Below, in pieces: positions 6,755 through 15,838 of a stretch of 38,254 nucleotides of DNA. The DNA lies in the IMG/VR virus record IMGVR_UViG_3300034375_008123, positions 1 through 38,254 of that record; one strand, given 5' to 3'. How positions within the stretch are numbered: position 1 is the stretch's first letter; the number at the start of each line of letters is the position of its first letter. Made by a program: the position numbers and the translations under genes. This DNA is from a virus. The notes beneath the pieces are model-generated. The model did not search any database. It saw only the letters and a program-made list of their open reading frames with translations, and was not told the origin of the DNA.

Positions 6755-6878
6755 TCTTGAATTTCTTATAAATTTTAATGCCTACTACTGCACTAGCTGG
6801 TGCGCCCGTTGCTAATAGAATTGCTTCCAATGCTCCGGTGTTTAATAAAATGTCTGTGATTTCTGTAAATAAATCCAT
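6738..6878 (-). CDS. small membrane protein, holin candidate
   Basis: A 46-aa ORF. Its ATG shares a base with the upstream stop (TAATG) and its end overlaps the endolysin start by 17 nt, which is strong evidence of coupled translation. The N-terminus is acidic, residues about 10-34 are hydrophobic (LLNTGALEAILLATGAPASA, then VVGI), and the tail is basic (KIYKKFKNARN). One membrane span with a positive C-terminus beside an endolysin is typical of a small holin or antiholin. No family is recognised. Confidence 0.6.
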   Translation of the reverse strand: MDLFTEITDILLNTGALEAILLATGAPASAVVGIKIYKKFKNARNS

Positions 6879-7186
6879 TAGGTAGACTCCACTACGCCAG
6901 AACAGATTTTTGCATATCGCTCAGAGAAAGCTAATCGATCTTGATCTGTCATAATGATCAGTTCTCCATACGGATGATACTCCCGAAATTGATCGATCAC
7001 GCATGAGCAGGAATGAATCGACATCTGCAGTGATGTTGCTTGATCAAAACCACGAATCATGTAGGAAGGTTTCAGATTCTCACTACAATTATAAACCCAT
7101 TGCAGTAAAAATAACGTTTTGTAATCTGGAGGATTTGCCCATGTGGTTGAACCAATGAGCATCAAACAAAGTAACAGTTTTTTCAT
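6878..7186 (-). CDS. secreted Cys-containing protein of lysis cassette
   Basis: A 102-aa protein with a clear Sec signal peptide (MKKLLLCLMLIGSTTWA, cleavage likely after Ala17). The mature part has four cysteines (NCSEN, HSCSC, KICSG), which could form disulphides in a periplasm. The start overlaps the preceding stop as ATGA and the stop overlaps the next start as TAATG. A spanin-like or lysis-control role is possible from position, but no lipobox or known domain is seen. Confidence 0.6.
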   Translation of the reverse strand: MKKLLLCLMLIGSTTWANPPDYKTLFLLQWVYNCSENLKPSYMIRGFDQATSLQMSIHSCSCVIDQFREYHPYGELIIMTDQDRLAFSERYAKICSGVVEST

Positions 7187-7482
7187 TTTTCTATTTTTTG
7201 TTCTAGTCTTGAAATAGCAACTGTCATCTCTTGAAGGGTTGTATTTACATTACTTAGAACAGTCAGCAATTGAGTATGAGAATCTCTTTGTAGTTCTGCT
7301 AACTTTGCATGACTCTCCGCTAATCGGATATCGCTTTCTGTATCTTTAGCAATCCACATTTCTTCTCTAGCTTTGTGGGTGTCTGTCAGGTACTTAATGT
7401 ACCAGAAACAAGCACACAACGTCATTGTGACTGATCCTAAATTATTTGCCAATTCTATCAATGAAGTTGCTTCACCCATCAT
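7183..7482 (-). CDS. membrane-anchored coiled-coil protein, holin/spanin candidate
   Basis: A 99-aa protein. Residues about 10-30 form one membrane span (LANNLGSVTMTLCACFWYIK). The rest is a long charged helix with heptad spacing (about 35-99, ending MTVAISRLEQKIEK). This is the layout of inner-membrane spanins and of some podophage holin-like proteins. It stands at the head of the lysis cassette: 99 aa, secreted protein, 46-aa membrane protein, endolysin. Which lysis role it has cannot be decided from sequence. Confidence 0.6.
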   Translation of the reverse strand: MMGEATSLIELANNLGSVTMTLCACFWYIKYLTDTHKAREEMWIAKDTESDIRLAESHAKLAELQRDSHTQLLTVLSNVNTTLQEMTVAISRLEQKIEK

Positions 7483-7489
7483 AGTACTC

Positions 7490-8035
7490 TTAGTTAGAAG
7501 GCCATTGATTAATAATTGCGTTTCCAGTTACATTTCCATCTGCATCTGTTGGTGCAGTAAACAATGCAATAAACTCCTCTAGTGTAGTACAACCATTGAT
7601 TGCTGTTTCAATAGAATTAGATGCTGCTCTCACAGAAGCACGATAATCTAATACTGATTGAGGAATGGCTTGTGACGTTTCTACTTGTCGAACTGCATAC
7701 CAATCGGTGTCTTTCAGTAAATTGTTGGATTGTTCTTTGGTTTTAGCAATCCATTGATTTTTTAATCCAACTTGAACCTGCTGATTACCGTCTTCATTCA
7801 ATACTGGATTGCCGTCTTCATCTGTGACGGTTACATCGTATAAACTTTTAGGGTTATTAGCTGACCAATAAAAGCGATCATCGTAGGATTCTACTATTGG
7901 ATCTGGTGTAAATACTAACCCAAGTGCTGTTTTGTAATCATTACTATATCGATTCCACAATGATGAATGCAATGTTCCGTTATCATCTGTCCAAGATCGT
8001 CCTACCCGTATTGTAGTGCCGTTGTATTGCCACAT
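7490..8035 (-). CDS. putative tail-fibre assembly-type protein
   Basis: A 181-aa soluble protein. The C-terminal half (KEQSNNLLKDTDWYAVRQVE, then IPQSVLDYRASVRAASN) matches a segment widely found in phage fibre-assembly chaperones and DUF4376-like proteins: a DTDWxxxR motif followed by an IPxxVxxYRxxVR helix. The N-terminal half is beta-rich (MWQYNGTTIRVGRSW). It is encoded between the fibre genes and the lysis cassette. Family assigned by motif memory. Confidence 0.6.
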   Translation of the reverse strand: MWQYNGTTIRVGRSWTDDNGTLHSSLWNRYSNDYKTALGLVFTPDPIVESYDDRFYWSANNPKSLYDVTVTDEDGNPVLNEDGNQQVQVGLKNQWIAKTKEQSNNLLKDTDWYAVRQVETSQAIPQSVLDYRASVRAASNSIETAINGCTTLEEFIALFTAPTDADGNVTGNAIINQWPSN

Positions 8036-8044
8036 ATTTATTCC

Positions 8045-8335
8045 TTAGATTGAATAGAATTCGTAAACTGTAATTCCAGTAGAATTATCTATTGTACTAT
8101 TACTATTACTATTGCTGTCACTATTTGAACTATTATTATCAGATGAAGAGTTCGTAGTGCTATCGACATCTACGTTTTGTGTATCGTTATCTGGCGGATC
8201 ATTCAATAAATTGTCGTTATCAATTGAAATGTTTATATTTATTGGATTCGCTTCAGAGTCATTACCTTCTGATGCTGGATAATCAGAACAACTAGAAACA
8301 AGAACTAGTAATAGTAAATATTTTATTTTATTCAT
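8045..8335 (-). CDS. low-complexity lipoprotein
   Basis: A 96-aa protein. MNKIKYLLLLVLVSSCS is a type II signal peptide with a lipobox-like VSSC, so Cys16 should be lipidated. The mature chain is almost entirely Asn, Ser and Asp, with alternating Ser-Asn runs and few hydrophobic residues until the last ten (GITVYEFYSI). It would be a disordered, acidic surface or periplasmic tether. Candidates are an outer-membrane spanin, a superinfection-exclusion lipoprotein or a lysogenic conversion factor. It sits six bases downstream of the fibre gene. Confidence 0.6.
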   Translation of the reverse strand: MNKIKYLLLLVLVSSCSDYPASEGNDSEANPININISIDNDNLLNDPPDNDTQNVDVDSTTNSSSDNNSSNSDSNSNSNSTIDNSTGITVYEFYSI

Positions 8336-8340
8336 AATAA

Positions 8341-10125
8341 TTATCTTGCGTTGCTAAATTTAAATGGTTGTTCTGCGAATGCCATAAAGATGTAGGTTCC
8401 GCCAGAAGCATTTACTGCTGCGCTTGATGTTTTTAATTTAAAGCCATTAGACAAGAAATCAAAGGTAAGACCAGAAGTGCCTTCTGAACCTGCATCATCA
8501 GCCAACAGATATTTATCAACGGGGTTAAACGCTTCTCTGGCATTATCTAATATACACCAGCTATTAGTCGCATCAGTCCGCTTCACCATCACAAACGCAG
8601 GGCGGAAGCCACAGTACACAAACGGCCCATCCGCTGACCCGTTGCCAACATACGAGCCGAACTTACTGTAGCCTTCAACCGAATGCCAGCAGTAGGCGAT
8701 AATGGAGTCTCCATCTTTATTAACAGCTGAGTACGCTCCAATAGAAAAAACTGTACTTGTTGGCGCAGTGTCGTTCCAGAACGGATAATCATCAACAGCT
8801 TCAGTTAAATTTAAATGTAAATGATCTGTTTTTGGGTCTGAGGACATTTCATGTTGGTATACCACCCAATCTCTAGTATCATCTAAATTTTTAACAATAA
8901 TCATCTCAGGCGCACTGTTAAGCCCATGGGGAATAGTTCTATTAGCGAATTCCCCAACATACTTCACAATACTAAACCCTGCAGCTTGATTGATGCTCAT
9001 TAAAGTAGGTGTAATTACATTACTAGCACCAGCATTTGTTGCTGCAGTGGCTAGTGCACTACAACTGGTATCGTCTTGTGTGCCACTTGTATTTATTCGT
9101 TTAGCAGATCCAGTTGTTGATGTTGATCCACTAGGTGCACCTCCTGCTTTCCAGCACCAAGCTACATAGGTACCCCCACTTGCGTTATGCCCAAGATCAT
9201 CACCTAACGAAAACCCATCAGAGTCAAATGAGGTAATATTATTATTGAGCGTATATATTGTAGTTGTAGATGAGCTTATTTGTGAATTTACTCCTCTAAG
9301 CGAATCAGTCCACCAATTGTTACCAGATTCTCTGCGTTTTACCAAAACCAAATCAGGCTGAAATCCAACACCCGTTTTAGACCAAGTGTTATCACCATTA
9401 TCACTAAATGTAGAATCAGCCGTCTGTCCAGTATACGTCACCGCTTTGAAATAATCCTGCGGAGTATCATCATCTACATCTGGGGTAAAGTCTGGCAGGT
9501 TGGCGGTACAAAGTGCTAGTGCGTCAGTTGGTGGTTGATAGTAGAATGATCCAATGCCGTTAGCGTCAGTGTAGGTGGTGCTTGGGGATTTGCTTCCACC
9601 AAAGGTTGGGTCTTGACCGAAGTTAAAAATGTAATTTGCAGAACTACCAGAACTGTCCGATGCACAACCAAAATATTGAATAATGTCAGTTGAATCCACT
9701 GTTTCAGTTGTAGCAAGCGTGCCGTTTTTATAAAAACTTATAACGCCTGTTGACACATTGTACGCCATAGACATTATATCATTTTCCGCAAATGTTGGAG
9801 CAGATGTTTGAGTTACACTTGCGCTATTATTCACAGTACCCAAACTATTATAATAAATGCGTGGATTCCAACCTTTTGGATTGCCAAATACACCTATTGC
9901 CCAAAGATAAGAAGTTTTACTACCAATAAGAATCTCACAATAACTATTGCTTGTACCTAAAGCATCAACAGGCATAGTAGCTAATGCAATACGTTGGTCA
10001 GTTGTTGCGCTTGTCCATTTTAAGTTGCCTTCTGAAAAAGTACCGTCAGGATTGTTAATCGGATTCAACGTAGCAAAATTATTCGTTGGACTGTCTGGTA
10101 CAATATCGTGTGTGCTAAATGTCAT
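8341..10125 (-). CDS. tail fibre/adhesin, SPRY-like plus repeated beta-domains
   Basis: A 594-aa protein. Residues 20-170 form a SPRY/concanavalin-like sandwich (NPKGWNPRIYYNS; VSTGVISFYKNGTLA). Three related beta-domains follow at about 225-330, 375-480 and 485-590, each with a GFxPxxVxVKR-type strand (GVGFQPDLVLVKRR; GFRPAFVMVKRT) or a close variant, and two with ASGGTY near the end. Such domains occur in host-recognition proteins of marine phages. The ATG follows the upstream stop as TAATATG with no ribosome site. Deleting one base would fuse it in frame to 10127-10867, so this is probably the C-terminal part of a split fibre. Confidence 0.7.
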   Translation of the reverse strand: MTFSTHDIVPDSPTNNFATLNPINNPDGTFSEGNLKWTSATTDQRIALATMPVDALGTSNSYCEILIGSKTSYLWAIGVFGNPKGWNPRIYYNSLGTVNNSASVTQTSAPTFAENDIMSMAYNVSTGVISFYKNGTLATTETVDSTDIIQYFGCASDSSGSSANYIFNFGQDPTFGGSKSPSTTYTDANGIGSFYYQPPTDALALCTANLPDFTPDVDDDTPQDYFKAVTYTGQTADSTFSDNGDNTWSKTGVGFQPDLVLVKRRESGNNWWTDSLRGVNSQISSSTTTIYTLNNNITSFDSDGFSLGDDLGHNASGGTYVAWCWKAGGAPSGSTSTTGSAKRINTSGTQDDTSCSALATAATNAGASNVITPTLMSINQAAGFSIVKYVGEFANRTIPHGLNSAPEMIIVKNLDDTRDWVVYQHEMSSDPKTDHLHLNLTEAVDDYPFWNDTAPTSTVFSIGAYSAVNKDGDSIIAYCWHSVEGYSKFGSYVGNGSADGPFVYCGFRPAFVMVKRTDATNSWCILDNAREAFNPVDKYLLADDAGSEGTSGLTFDFLSNGFKLKTSSAAVNASGGTYIFMAFAEQPFKFSNAR

Positions 10126-10126
10126 A

Positions 10127-10867
10127 TTAGTTTACTGTCCAATCGTTATTATTACCGGAAACGTCATTGCCAATGTTAGATGAATCCGCAAAGTCTAAAT
10201 GAAATCCGTTTGTGCCGTAACTTCCTGTGTATGCTTTAGGAACCCAAATATCTTGTTTTGTTTCGCCAAATGATGATGCGTCTAGTGCTTGCCCGTCTAT
10301 GAATTGGATATTCGCTAGGTAGCCGTTAAAGTAGCTACTATTAGCAATTGAATATCTTCCAATAGTATGTACTAAATTATTGTTATTGATGTAAGTCGAT
10401 GTTGGGTTACTATAACCAGACAAATTATTGTAGGTTGTGTCTAAGATTCCGTTTACATACAATTCATTTTTAAAAGGGCTACTATTAAAATTCCATACAA
10501 AATGATACCAAGAACTTGTATCTCTAAAGACAGATTGAGTTCCCCTCCAATTAGATGTTGAAACACCGTGGTTTGACCAATCAACAGAAAAAGCATTTAA
10601 GGGTAATTGACTGTTTGCAGCAAATTTTATGAGGGTATTGTTATTTCCATTATTAGCCATAAATAAAGCATTATGCCCTGCATTAACTGCTGTGGCCAAT
10701 CCACTTCTGCGTACCCACATACTTAGTGTAAATTCATCCTGAGATGTTGAAGTCCCAAACGTTCTACTCAGATAACTGCTCCCATCAAACCGTAAACTAT
10801 TCTCAATCGGAAAGTCGTAGAAGCTAGTTGATCCAGTAACTTTTGCTGATGAAGATATTAAACTCAT
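10127..10867 (-). CDS. LamG-domain tail fibre, N-terminal part of split gene
   Basis: A 246-aa protein. Residues about 25-200 are a LamG/concanavalin sandwich: FTLSMWVRR, SWYHFVWNF, KNELYVNGILD, GYLANIQFIDGQALD. It ends at GNNNDWTVN followed by TAA. In related phage fibres the NDWTVN linker continues into a D.VPDSPTNNF segment, which here begins the next ORF one base out of frame. The start overlaps the preceding stop as ATGA. It probably works in host binding at the tail tip. Confidence 0.7.
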   Translation of the reverse strand: MSLISSSAKVTGSTSFYDFPIENSLRFDGSSYLSRTFGTSTSQDEFTLSMWVRRSGLATAVNAGHNALFMANNGNNNTLIKFAANSQLPLNAFSVDWSNHGVSTSNWRGTQSVFRDTSSWYHFVWNFNSSPFKNELYVNGILDTTYNNLSGYSNPTSTYINNNNLVHTIGRYSIANSSYFNGYLANIQFIDGQALDASSFGETKQDIWVPKAYTGSYGTNGFHLDFADSSNIGNDVSGNNNDWTVN

Positions 10868-11379
10868 ATTAACTTAGCAGAAATCGTGACTAGTACTTCT
10901 GTGCTACTGATACAGTAATAACTCATCCAATAGGTTCCGGCTGTTGCTAGTGTCGTTAAATCAGCAGTAGCAATCTTACAAGTGCTGTGTGCGCTGAAAG
11001 CAGTTGCACCCGTATTAATAAAAACAATATTCCCACTTTGCCCTACTGCATTAGCATCTAAAGTAAACGTCAATATAGGTGAGCCTGTGGTAAACGTTAC
11101 TTTAAAATTGTTTGTGCCGATTCCAGCATTGGTTAGATTAAAAGTATTAGTATCATTGCTCAGAGTGGTTAGTGATCCACGAATATTGCCAGTAATCGTT
11201 TGATCATCTGATAAGGTAACAGCCGTATTTGCAATCTTTGTTGCAGCAATTGCTGCACTACTATTTATATCTGCATCAACGATTGAATCATTAACAATCT
11301 TGGCAGAGGTAATTGTACTGTCTGAAATGTCATCTGAAGTTAATGCAGCATTAGCAGGTGGTCTACCTATGTAACTCAT
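10864..11379 (-). CDS. fibre-associated structural protein
   Basis: A 171-aa protein. Residues 1-60 follow the IT(S)AKI / DADIN pattern (DDISDSTITSAKIVNDSIVD) of phage fibre repeats that form a shaft. The rest is a beta-rich head with many Thr and Ser. It overlaps both neighbours as ATGA, so it belongs to the fibre operon and may form a distal shaft or adaptor. No enzymatic motif is seen. Confidence 0.55.
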   Translation of the reverse strand: MSYIGRPPANAALTSDDISDSTITSAKIVNDSIVDADINSSAAIAATKIANTAVTLSDDQTITGNIRGSLTTLSNDTNTFNLTNAGIGTNNFKVTFTTGSPILTFTLDANAVGQSGNIVFINTGATAFSAHSTCKIATADLTTLATAGTYWMSYYCISSTEVLVTISAKLI

Positions 11380-11708
11380 GAGGACTCCAATACGGAAACA
11401 ATAACATCTGCTGAGGATGCAGTGTCACTTGTGATTGTTAATTTGTCTGTTGTTTCCAACACTACTTTCTGATCTCCACCAATCAATACAAGCGATGATC
11501 CGGTAGCAATTGGTGCTGCTTTTACCAAATAAACAGTTGCAGAAGAACTAGTATCTGTGATTTGAGCATCAATATTAATCGTTGAGCCTGTTAGGTTAGA
11601 TACCGTACATCCAATCACAGTACTGGTTGTTGAACTAGGTGCAGTATAGACATCAACAGCAGATGTTCCTACAGAAGCACTGACTGCATTTTTAAAGACA
11701 TTAGCCAT
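11376..11708 (-). CDS. small beta-sandwich virion protein
   Basis: A 110-aa protein of short beta-strands rich in Thr, Ser and Val (TSAVDVYTAPSSTTSTVIGC; DAQITDTSSSATVYLVKAAP). The pattern fits small phage head- or fibre-decoration proteins. It is encoded between the T7 gp17-like fibre and the other fibre subunits. ATGA overlap with the downstream gene. Function inferred only from location and composition. Confidence 0.5.
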   Translation of the reverse strand: MANVFKNAVSASVGTSAVDVYTAPSSTTSTVIGCTVSNLTGSTINIDAQITDTSSSATVYLVKAAPIATGSSLVLIGGDQKVVLETTDKLTITSDTASSADVIVSVLESS

Positions 11709-11711
11709 AAG

Positions 11712-13322
11712 TTATCCTAAAGCAATTGCAAATGAAATAGCTTCATCCGTTACTCCTAAGTTCTGTCTTGCGGTAGCGGCATTGGAAATATCTGACAGAT
11801 TATTAACAGACAATAATGTACCAGATCCTGCAGCTACGCCCACTTCCCAACCTGTTCCGTTATAAACCTTTAACTGATTACTACTGCTATTATAAAATAA
11901 ATCACCCACATCTAATGAAGTAGTTGGATCTGTAGAACCAATTCGATAGCGGACTGCAAACGTATTGACATCAGTAATGTTGGTAGCCACTGTGCCGATA
12001 TTTGCAGTTGCTCCTGCTACGGTAGTAATGTCCGCACTGATTCCTGCAACAGTAGATACATTTGAACTTATACCAGCAACTGTAGTTACATTACTGCTAA
12101 TACCAGCTACCGTATTAATATTGGTACTGTTGTTTGCTACAGAAGTGACGTTAGCACCAATACCAGCTACGGAAGTCACATCAGCAGTGATTGCTCCAAC
12201 TGAACTTACGTCTGCACTAATTGAAGAAACAGAACTGACTGCTGAACTGATTCCTGCAACGGTTGTAATTGCTGAAGATACTCCTGCAACGGTACTGACA
12301 TTAGGAGAAATACCTGCAACGGTTGTGACGTTTCCAGAAATACCAGCCACTGTAGTCACATTTGCAGAGATTCCTGCTACCGTAGAGATTGCAGCAGAAT
12401 CTGGAAATGAAATCCAAGTAGTTCCTCCTAGATCATAAACCTTCATTACATTGCTGGTGCTATTAAAATACAAAGCACCATCTAGCAATGTATTACCATC
12501 ATTATCTACTGTAGGATCAGAAGACTTTGCTCCTAAGTATCTGTCATCAAAATTGTCATATGCGGCTACCGCATTGGTTTCTGCCGTTTGTGCATCATCT
12601 CTTGCCGATTCTGCTGCTGTTTTGGCGGCTTCTGCAGCAATTTGTGCTGCGCTTGCGCCTACCGCATCAATCAATAAACTGAACTTTGCTGTGTTTTGCA
12701 GGATGGTATAATCTGTATTTTCACTAGTAGTTACCGCACCTATACAGAAATAAACATTATCTTCAATTGCTGCATTGGTGTTATTCGCCTTTACAATATC
12801 ACGGGCGTTGTAAGCGACTCCTGACTGATAATCTCCACGAAAGACTCCAATCTCTTGTGATACGGTAAATGCTCCGTTGGCATCAAAAGATAATAACTTG
12901 CCAGCACGTGTTGCTGTATCCAGATTGATAATTGGATTGTTGTTTCCTGTCAGTGTTTCATCAAATCGAACAGAACGTTCTACTCTTTCTTTTAACTGCA
13001 ATACAGAGTACGTCAGCTTGTCAAAGTTTCCCTCTAGAGTCTCTGCATCTAAGGCATCATTGTTTTGATAATCAGTTTCTTGTAGATAATCGGTCTGACG
13101 TAGGATTGTAATAGATGCTGCATTGGCAGGTGCACTATTAAAGGTAACTGTTCCATTCTGTCCGGATGCTGGAGCAATTGTGTAATTGCTGGTGGATTGC
13201 TCTGCACCATCAACAAATACCTTTACTTGTCCGGTTGTCTGATAAGGAAACTGAAACGTAAAATCGACAACACTACCATTTCCAATAGATTGGTTTTGGT
13301 TAATAGCAGTTGATACAGTCAT
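11712..13322 (-). CDS. tail fibre with T7 gp17-type N-terminus
   Basis: A 536-aa protein. The ATG at 13322 overlaps the upstream stop as ATGA; an ORF from 13364 adds 14 residues lying wholly inside the upstream gene. Residues 1-130 match the T7 gp17 N-terminal domain that anchors the fibre to the tail (FTFQFPYQTTGQVKVFVDG; NYTIAPASGQNGTVTF; SITILRQTDYLQETDYQ). A helical segment follows (AAQIAAEAAKTAAESARDDA), then 14 tandem decapeptides, then a small C-terminal domain that includes NLSDISNAATARQNLG. Later fibre genes probably supply the receptor-binding parts. Confidence 0.85.
   Translation of the reverse strand: MTVSTAINQNQSIGNGSVVDFTFQFPYQTTGQVKVFVDGAEQSTSNYTIAPASGQNGTVTFNSAPANAASITILRQTDYLQETDYQNNDALDAETLEGNFDKLTYSVLQLKERVERSVRFDETLTGNNNPIINLDTATRAGKLLSFDANGAFTVSQEIGVFRGDYQSGVAYNARDIVKANNTNAAIEDNVYFCIGAVTTSENTDYTILQNTAKFSLLIDAVGASAAQIAAEAAKTAAESARDDAQTAETNAVAAYDNFDDRYLGAKSSDPTVDNDGNTLLDGALYFNSTSNVMKVYDLGGTTWISFPDSAAISTVAGISANVTTVAGISGNVTTVAGISPNVSTVAGVSSAITTVAGISSAVSSVSSISADVSSVGAITADVTSVAGIGANVTSVANNSTNINTVAGISSNVTTVAGISSNVSTVAGISADITTVAGATANIGTVATNITDVNTFAVRYRIGSTDPTTSLDVGDLFYNSSSNQLKVYNGTGWEVGVAAGSGTLLSVNNLSDISNAATARQNLGVTDEAISFAIALG
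11964..12383 (-). repeat. 14 tandem 30-bp / decapeptide repeats
   Basis: Within the gp17-like fibre, 14 consecutive units of ten residues follow the consensus TVAGISxNVT (for example TVAGISANVT, TVAGISPNVS, SVGAITADVT, TVAGISADIT). The DNA copies have diverged, so selection acts on the protein shape, probably a trimeric fibrous shaft. The plus-strand 157-codon ORF over this region is a by-product of the repeat. Confidence 0.85.
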
Positions 13323-15838
13323 AGTCCTGCTCCATACGGCACAACCTCTGATGGTCGTAACCAAAAATCTTGTTTATTAGTTTTCTTTAAACGCTTTTCC
13401 ATTCTACGATTAGCACCGGGATTTAATAACTCTCTCATATATCCATCGACAATATAATCCATTCCCCAACGTAGTGCAAAATGATTTCCGTAAGGAACGT
13501 GATTACTGACTGCATTCCACATCTGTTCTGGGATTTCTTTAAAATCTCCATCTTTAAATAAAAATTCACCAATAGCTGGTAAGATCTCTCCAATATCTTG
13601 TGCAGATGAACCTACTGGCCCTAGTACAAATTCACCTACACTGTTTCCGTATTTACGCCAATCTTTACCGATAACATCTCCAGCGATACCACCAATTCCA
13701 CTTTGTAGTATTCCAATCAGTGCAGCTTCTGCTAATTCTTCTTTGGTTTCTGGTATGAACGGTTCTCTACCAGCCATCATGCTTTTTATGTTGTAGACTC
13801 CGTATCCAATGCCAACCATTGGCAGTAAGTGCAATACGGATGGCAATCCCATTTGCTGAATTCTGGGAAACTGATGCATGACCATTGTCAGAGCAAAAGA
13901 ACGGAACATCCAAAAAAGTTTTGAGGCCATAGCTGCAGGAGTCCCATTGACTGAGCCATCCTTACTACCAAAGAATCTAGCCATAAATGCATACTCTTTT
14001 GCAGTAGGTGCTAACACGGCAGATGTGTTCTCACCTAACAGCATAAAGCGCACTTTGTCTGATAGCTCATTTAGTTCTTTTGCTGACTTTCCGGTAAGAT
14101 TGTTTTGAATAACAAAATCTTTAATAGCTTCCGGACTAATTAGGTCTGCATCACCATACTTGTGTGGAGTTACGTTTCTCAGTAAATCAAAATCTTTTTC
14201 TGTGATGTTATAATTATTCAGAATGTCCTTATAACGTGGAGCAAGCTGATCCCAATTTAGTGCTGTTGCTTTCTTGAGATCATGAGCCATCATGTAGACT
14301 GCTCCCTGTCTCCATTCATTTGTCCACCAGTTCAGTCCATTCCATTTAAAAAAGTTATCAGACCACGCAGAGATTCCCTGTGATAATGATCTAGCAGGAG
14401 CATAGCGACTAGCTGCACTTCCAATCACACCATCTAGTCCTAATCCTAGTGATAACCCAAATTCTTTAACTGCATCCATTCCACCCATTCGGGTAGCCAT
14501 CCGGTAGAAATGTTTAAGTGATCCAGCATAAGAACTAAAAAAATTCACACCATGATAGGATCTGGTAAACGATATGATGAACGGATCAGTCATCGCAGAA
14601 ATGACTGCACCACCCAATCTTGCCATTTGTTGTACGTTTTGAATTCCGGTTGTCCATTTGTGCAAAGTTGGATCATGGATTTCAAAACTAGCAGCAGAGA
14701 TGTGATTAAACTCAGAAACCAATTTTGTGTATTCTCTTCCTTTGACATTGAGCTTTTTCATGATTCGGTCAAAGGTTGCTTGAGGATTCGGCCCCATCGC
14801 TTTCATTAACTCCACATCATCACTAAACCGTTCAATCCCTGCTAGAATTGCAGTTACCGGATTACTGTGGCCATAGTCACGGTTGTAGAGTAACCAGCTA
14901 TCCCCATCTTTAAAATGCAGTTGTCTGTGCTGTGACACTTTAGATGCTAGAGATCTCCTGCCTACATTAAAATCTGTAGGAATGATCTCTTCCACTGTTC
15001 GGTTCTGACTAATAATATTGTCAAAAACCTTACGCAAAAATTGAATGTGTTCTGGATCAATAATGTCTGGTGCAGAAATCGATGGGTTCTTAAACGTTCT
15101 TTCTTTATTTAGTAATGGGTAGATTGCTTCTGACCAACGAATAAAAGCATCATCAATATTTTTTTCTACACCACGAATTGCTACAGAATCATGAAACTGT
15201 GTGGTTACATGATCTTCTAACCAGCCAATATTGACTCCCATCTTCTGTGCTTCATTGACCAACAGACGTTTGATCTCAATTACCTTCTCTGCCATTCTTC
15301 TTGCGGCAGGAATTCCAGATGAGCCAATCCCATCAAACATCTCTTTGACTAATCCTCTCTGAAAATCTATTTCATCAAACAAACCTCTACCAAAAACGTA
15401 TCTGCCAAACATTGTAGGCTTTGAAAGAAATCCCCTAAATTTCCATACGCTTTTTAGGATCTCCCCTACATATTGACTACGTCTGGCAAACTGCCGATTG
15501 GCAATACTGTCCAGCATTCCCTCTTCTGCACTACCAGATTGACGAACCATAAACGCAGAGAATCGTCCATAGGCATTGGGCGAATTGCTCATCATCTGAT
15601 CAATGTTGCGATTGATATTGATCTGGTTCAATCGGGCAATTTTTGCAAATTGAATGGCACGTTTCTCCTCATCTGTCATTGACTGCACAGTACGTTTAAA
15701 TTTTAATTCATAGTCTGAATCTAATTTAAGTACTGCATTTTTCTTTCGTAAATCATCTACCAAGTCTTTGGCTTCTTGTTCAGATAGCCCAAACTTGTGA
15801 TTGGTTGCGATTTGCAGACAGGGATCAAATTTAGCCAT
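13319..15838 (-). CDS. internal virion / ejection protein
   Basis: An 839-aa protein just before the fibre, the position of T7 gp16. Helical, with charged stretches at the start (EQEAKDLVDDLRKKNAVLKL) and Gly-rich hydrophobic segments late in the chain (about 675-740, e.g. LLPMVGIGYGVYNIKSMMAG and IGGIAGDVIG). These could insert into the host envelope during DNA entry. I see no lytic transglycosylase motif. It overlaps the 626-aa gene by 8 nt (ATGGCTAA), so the two may jointly replace one long ejection protein. Confidence 0.65.
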   Translation of the reverse strand: MAKFDPCLQIATNHKFGLSEQEAKDLVDDLRKKNAVLKLDSDYELKFKRTVQSMTDEEKRAIQFAKIARLNQININRNIDQMMSNSPNAYGRFSAFMVRQSGSAEEGMLDSIANRQFARRSQYVGEILKSVWKFRGFLSKPTMFGRYVFGRGLFDEIDFQRGLVKEMFDGIGSSGIPAARRMAEKVIEIKRLLVNEAQKMGVNIGWLEDHVTTQFHDSVAIRGVEKNIDDAFIRWSEAIYPLLNKERTFKNPSISAPDIIDPEHIQFLRKVFDNIISQNRTVEEIIPTDFNVGRRSLASKVSQHRQLHFKDGDSWLLYNRDYGHSNPVTAILAGIERFSDDVELMKAMGPNPQATFDRIMKKLNVKGREYTKLVSEFNHISAASFEIHDPTLHKWTTGIQNVQQMARLGGAVISAMTDPFIISFTRSYHGVNFFSSYAGSLKHFYRMATRMGGMDAVKEFGLSLGLGLDGVIGSAASRYAPARSLSQGISAWSDNFFKWNGLNWWTNEWRQGAVYMMAHDLKKATALNWDQLAPRYKDILNNYNITEKDFDLLRNVTPHKYGDADLISPEAIKDFVIQNNLTGKSAKELNELSDKVRFMLLGENTSAVLAPTAKEYAFMARFFGSKDGSVNGTPAAMASKLFWMFRSFALTMVMHQFPRIQQMGLPSVLHLLPMVGIGYGVYNIKSMMAGREPFIPETKEELAEAALIGILQSGIGGIAGDVIGKDWRKYGNSVGEFVLGPVGSSAQDIGEILPAIGEFLFKDGDFKEIPEQMWNAVSNHVPYGNHFALRWGMDYIVDGYMRELLNPGANRRMEKRLKKTNKQDFWLRPSEVVPYGAGL

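Noticed and set aside
11965-12438. 157-codon plus-strand ORF
   Set aside because: It is the exact antisense of the decapeptide repeats in the fibre gene; the periodic sequence avoids stops on both strands. No ribosome site or known family.
8341-13322. diversity-generating retroelement targeting the fibres
   Set aside because: No reverse transcriptase, template repeat or C-type lectin variable region is seen.
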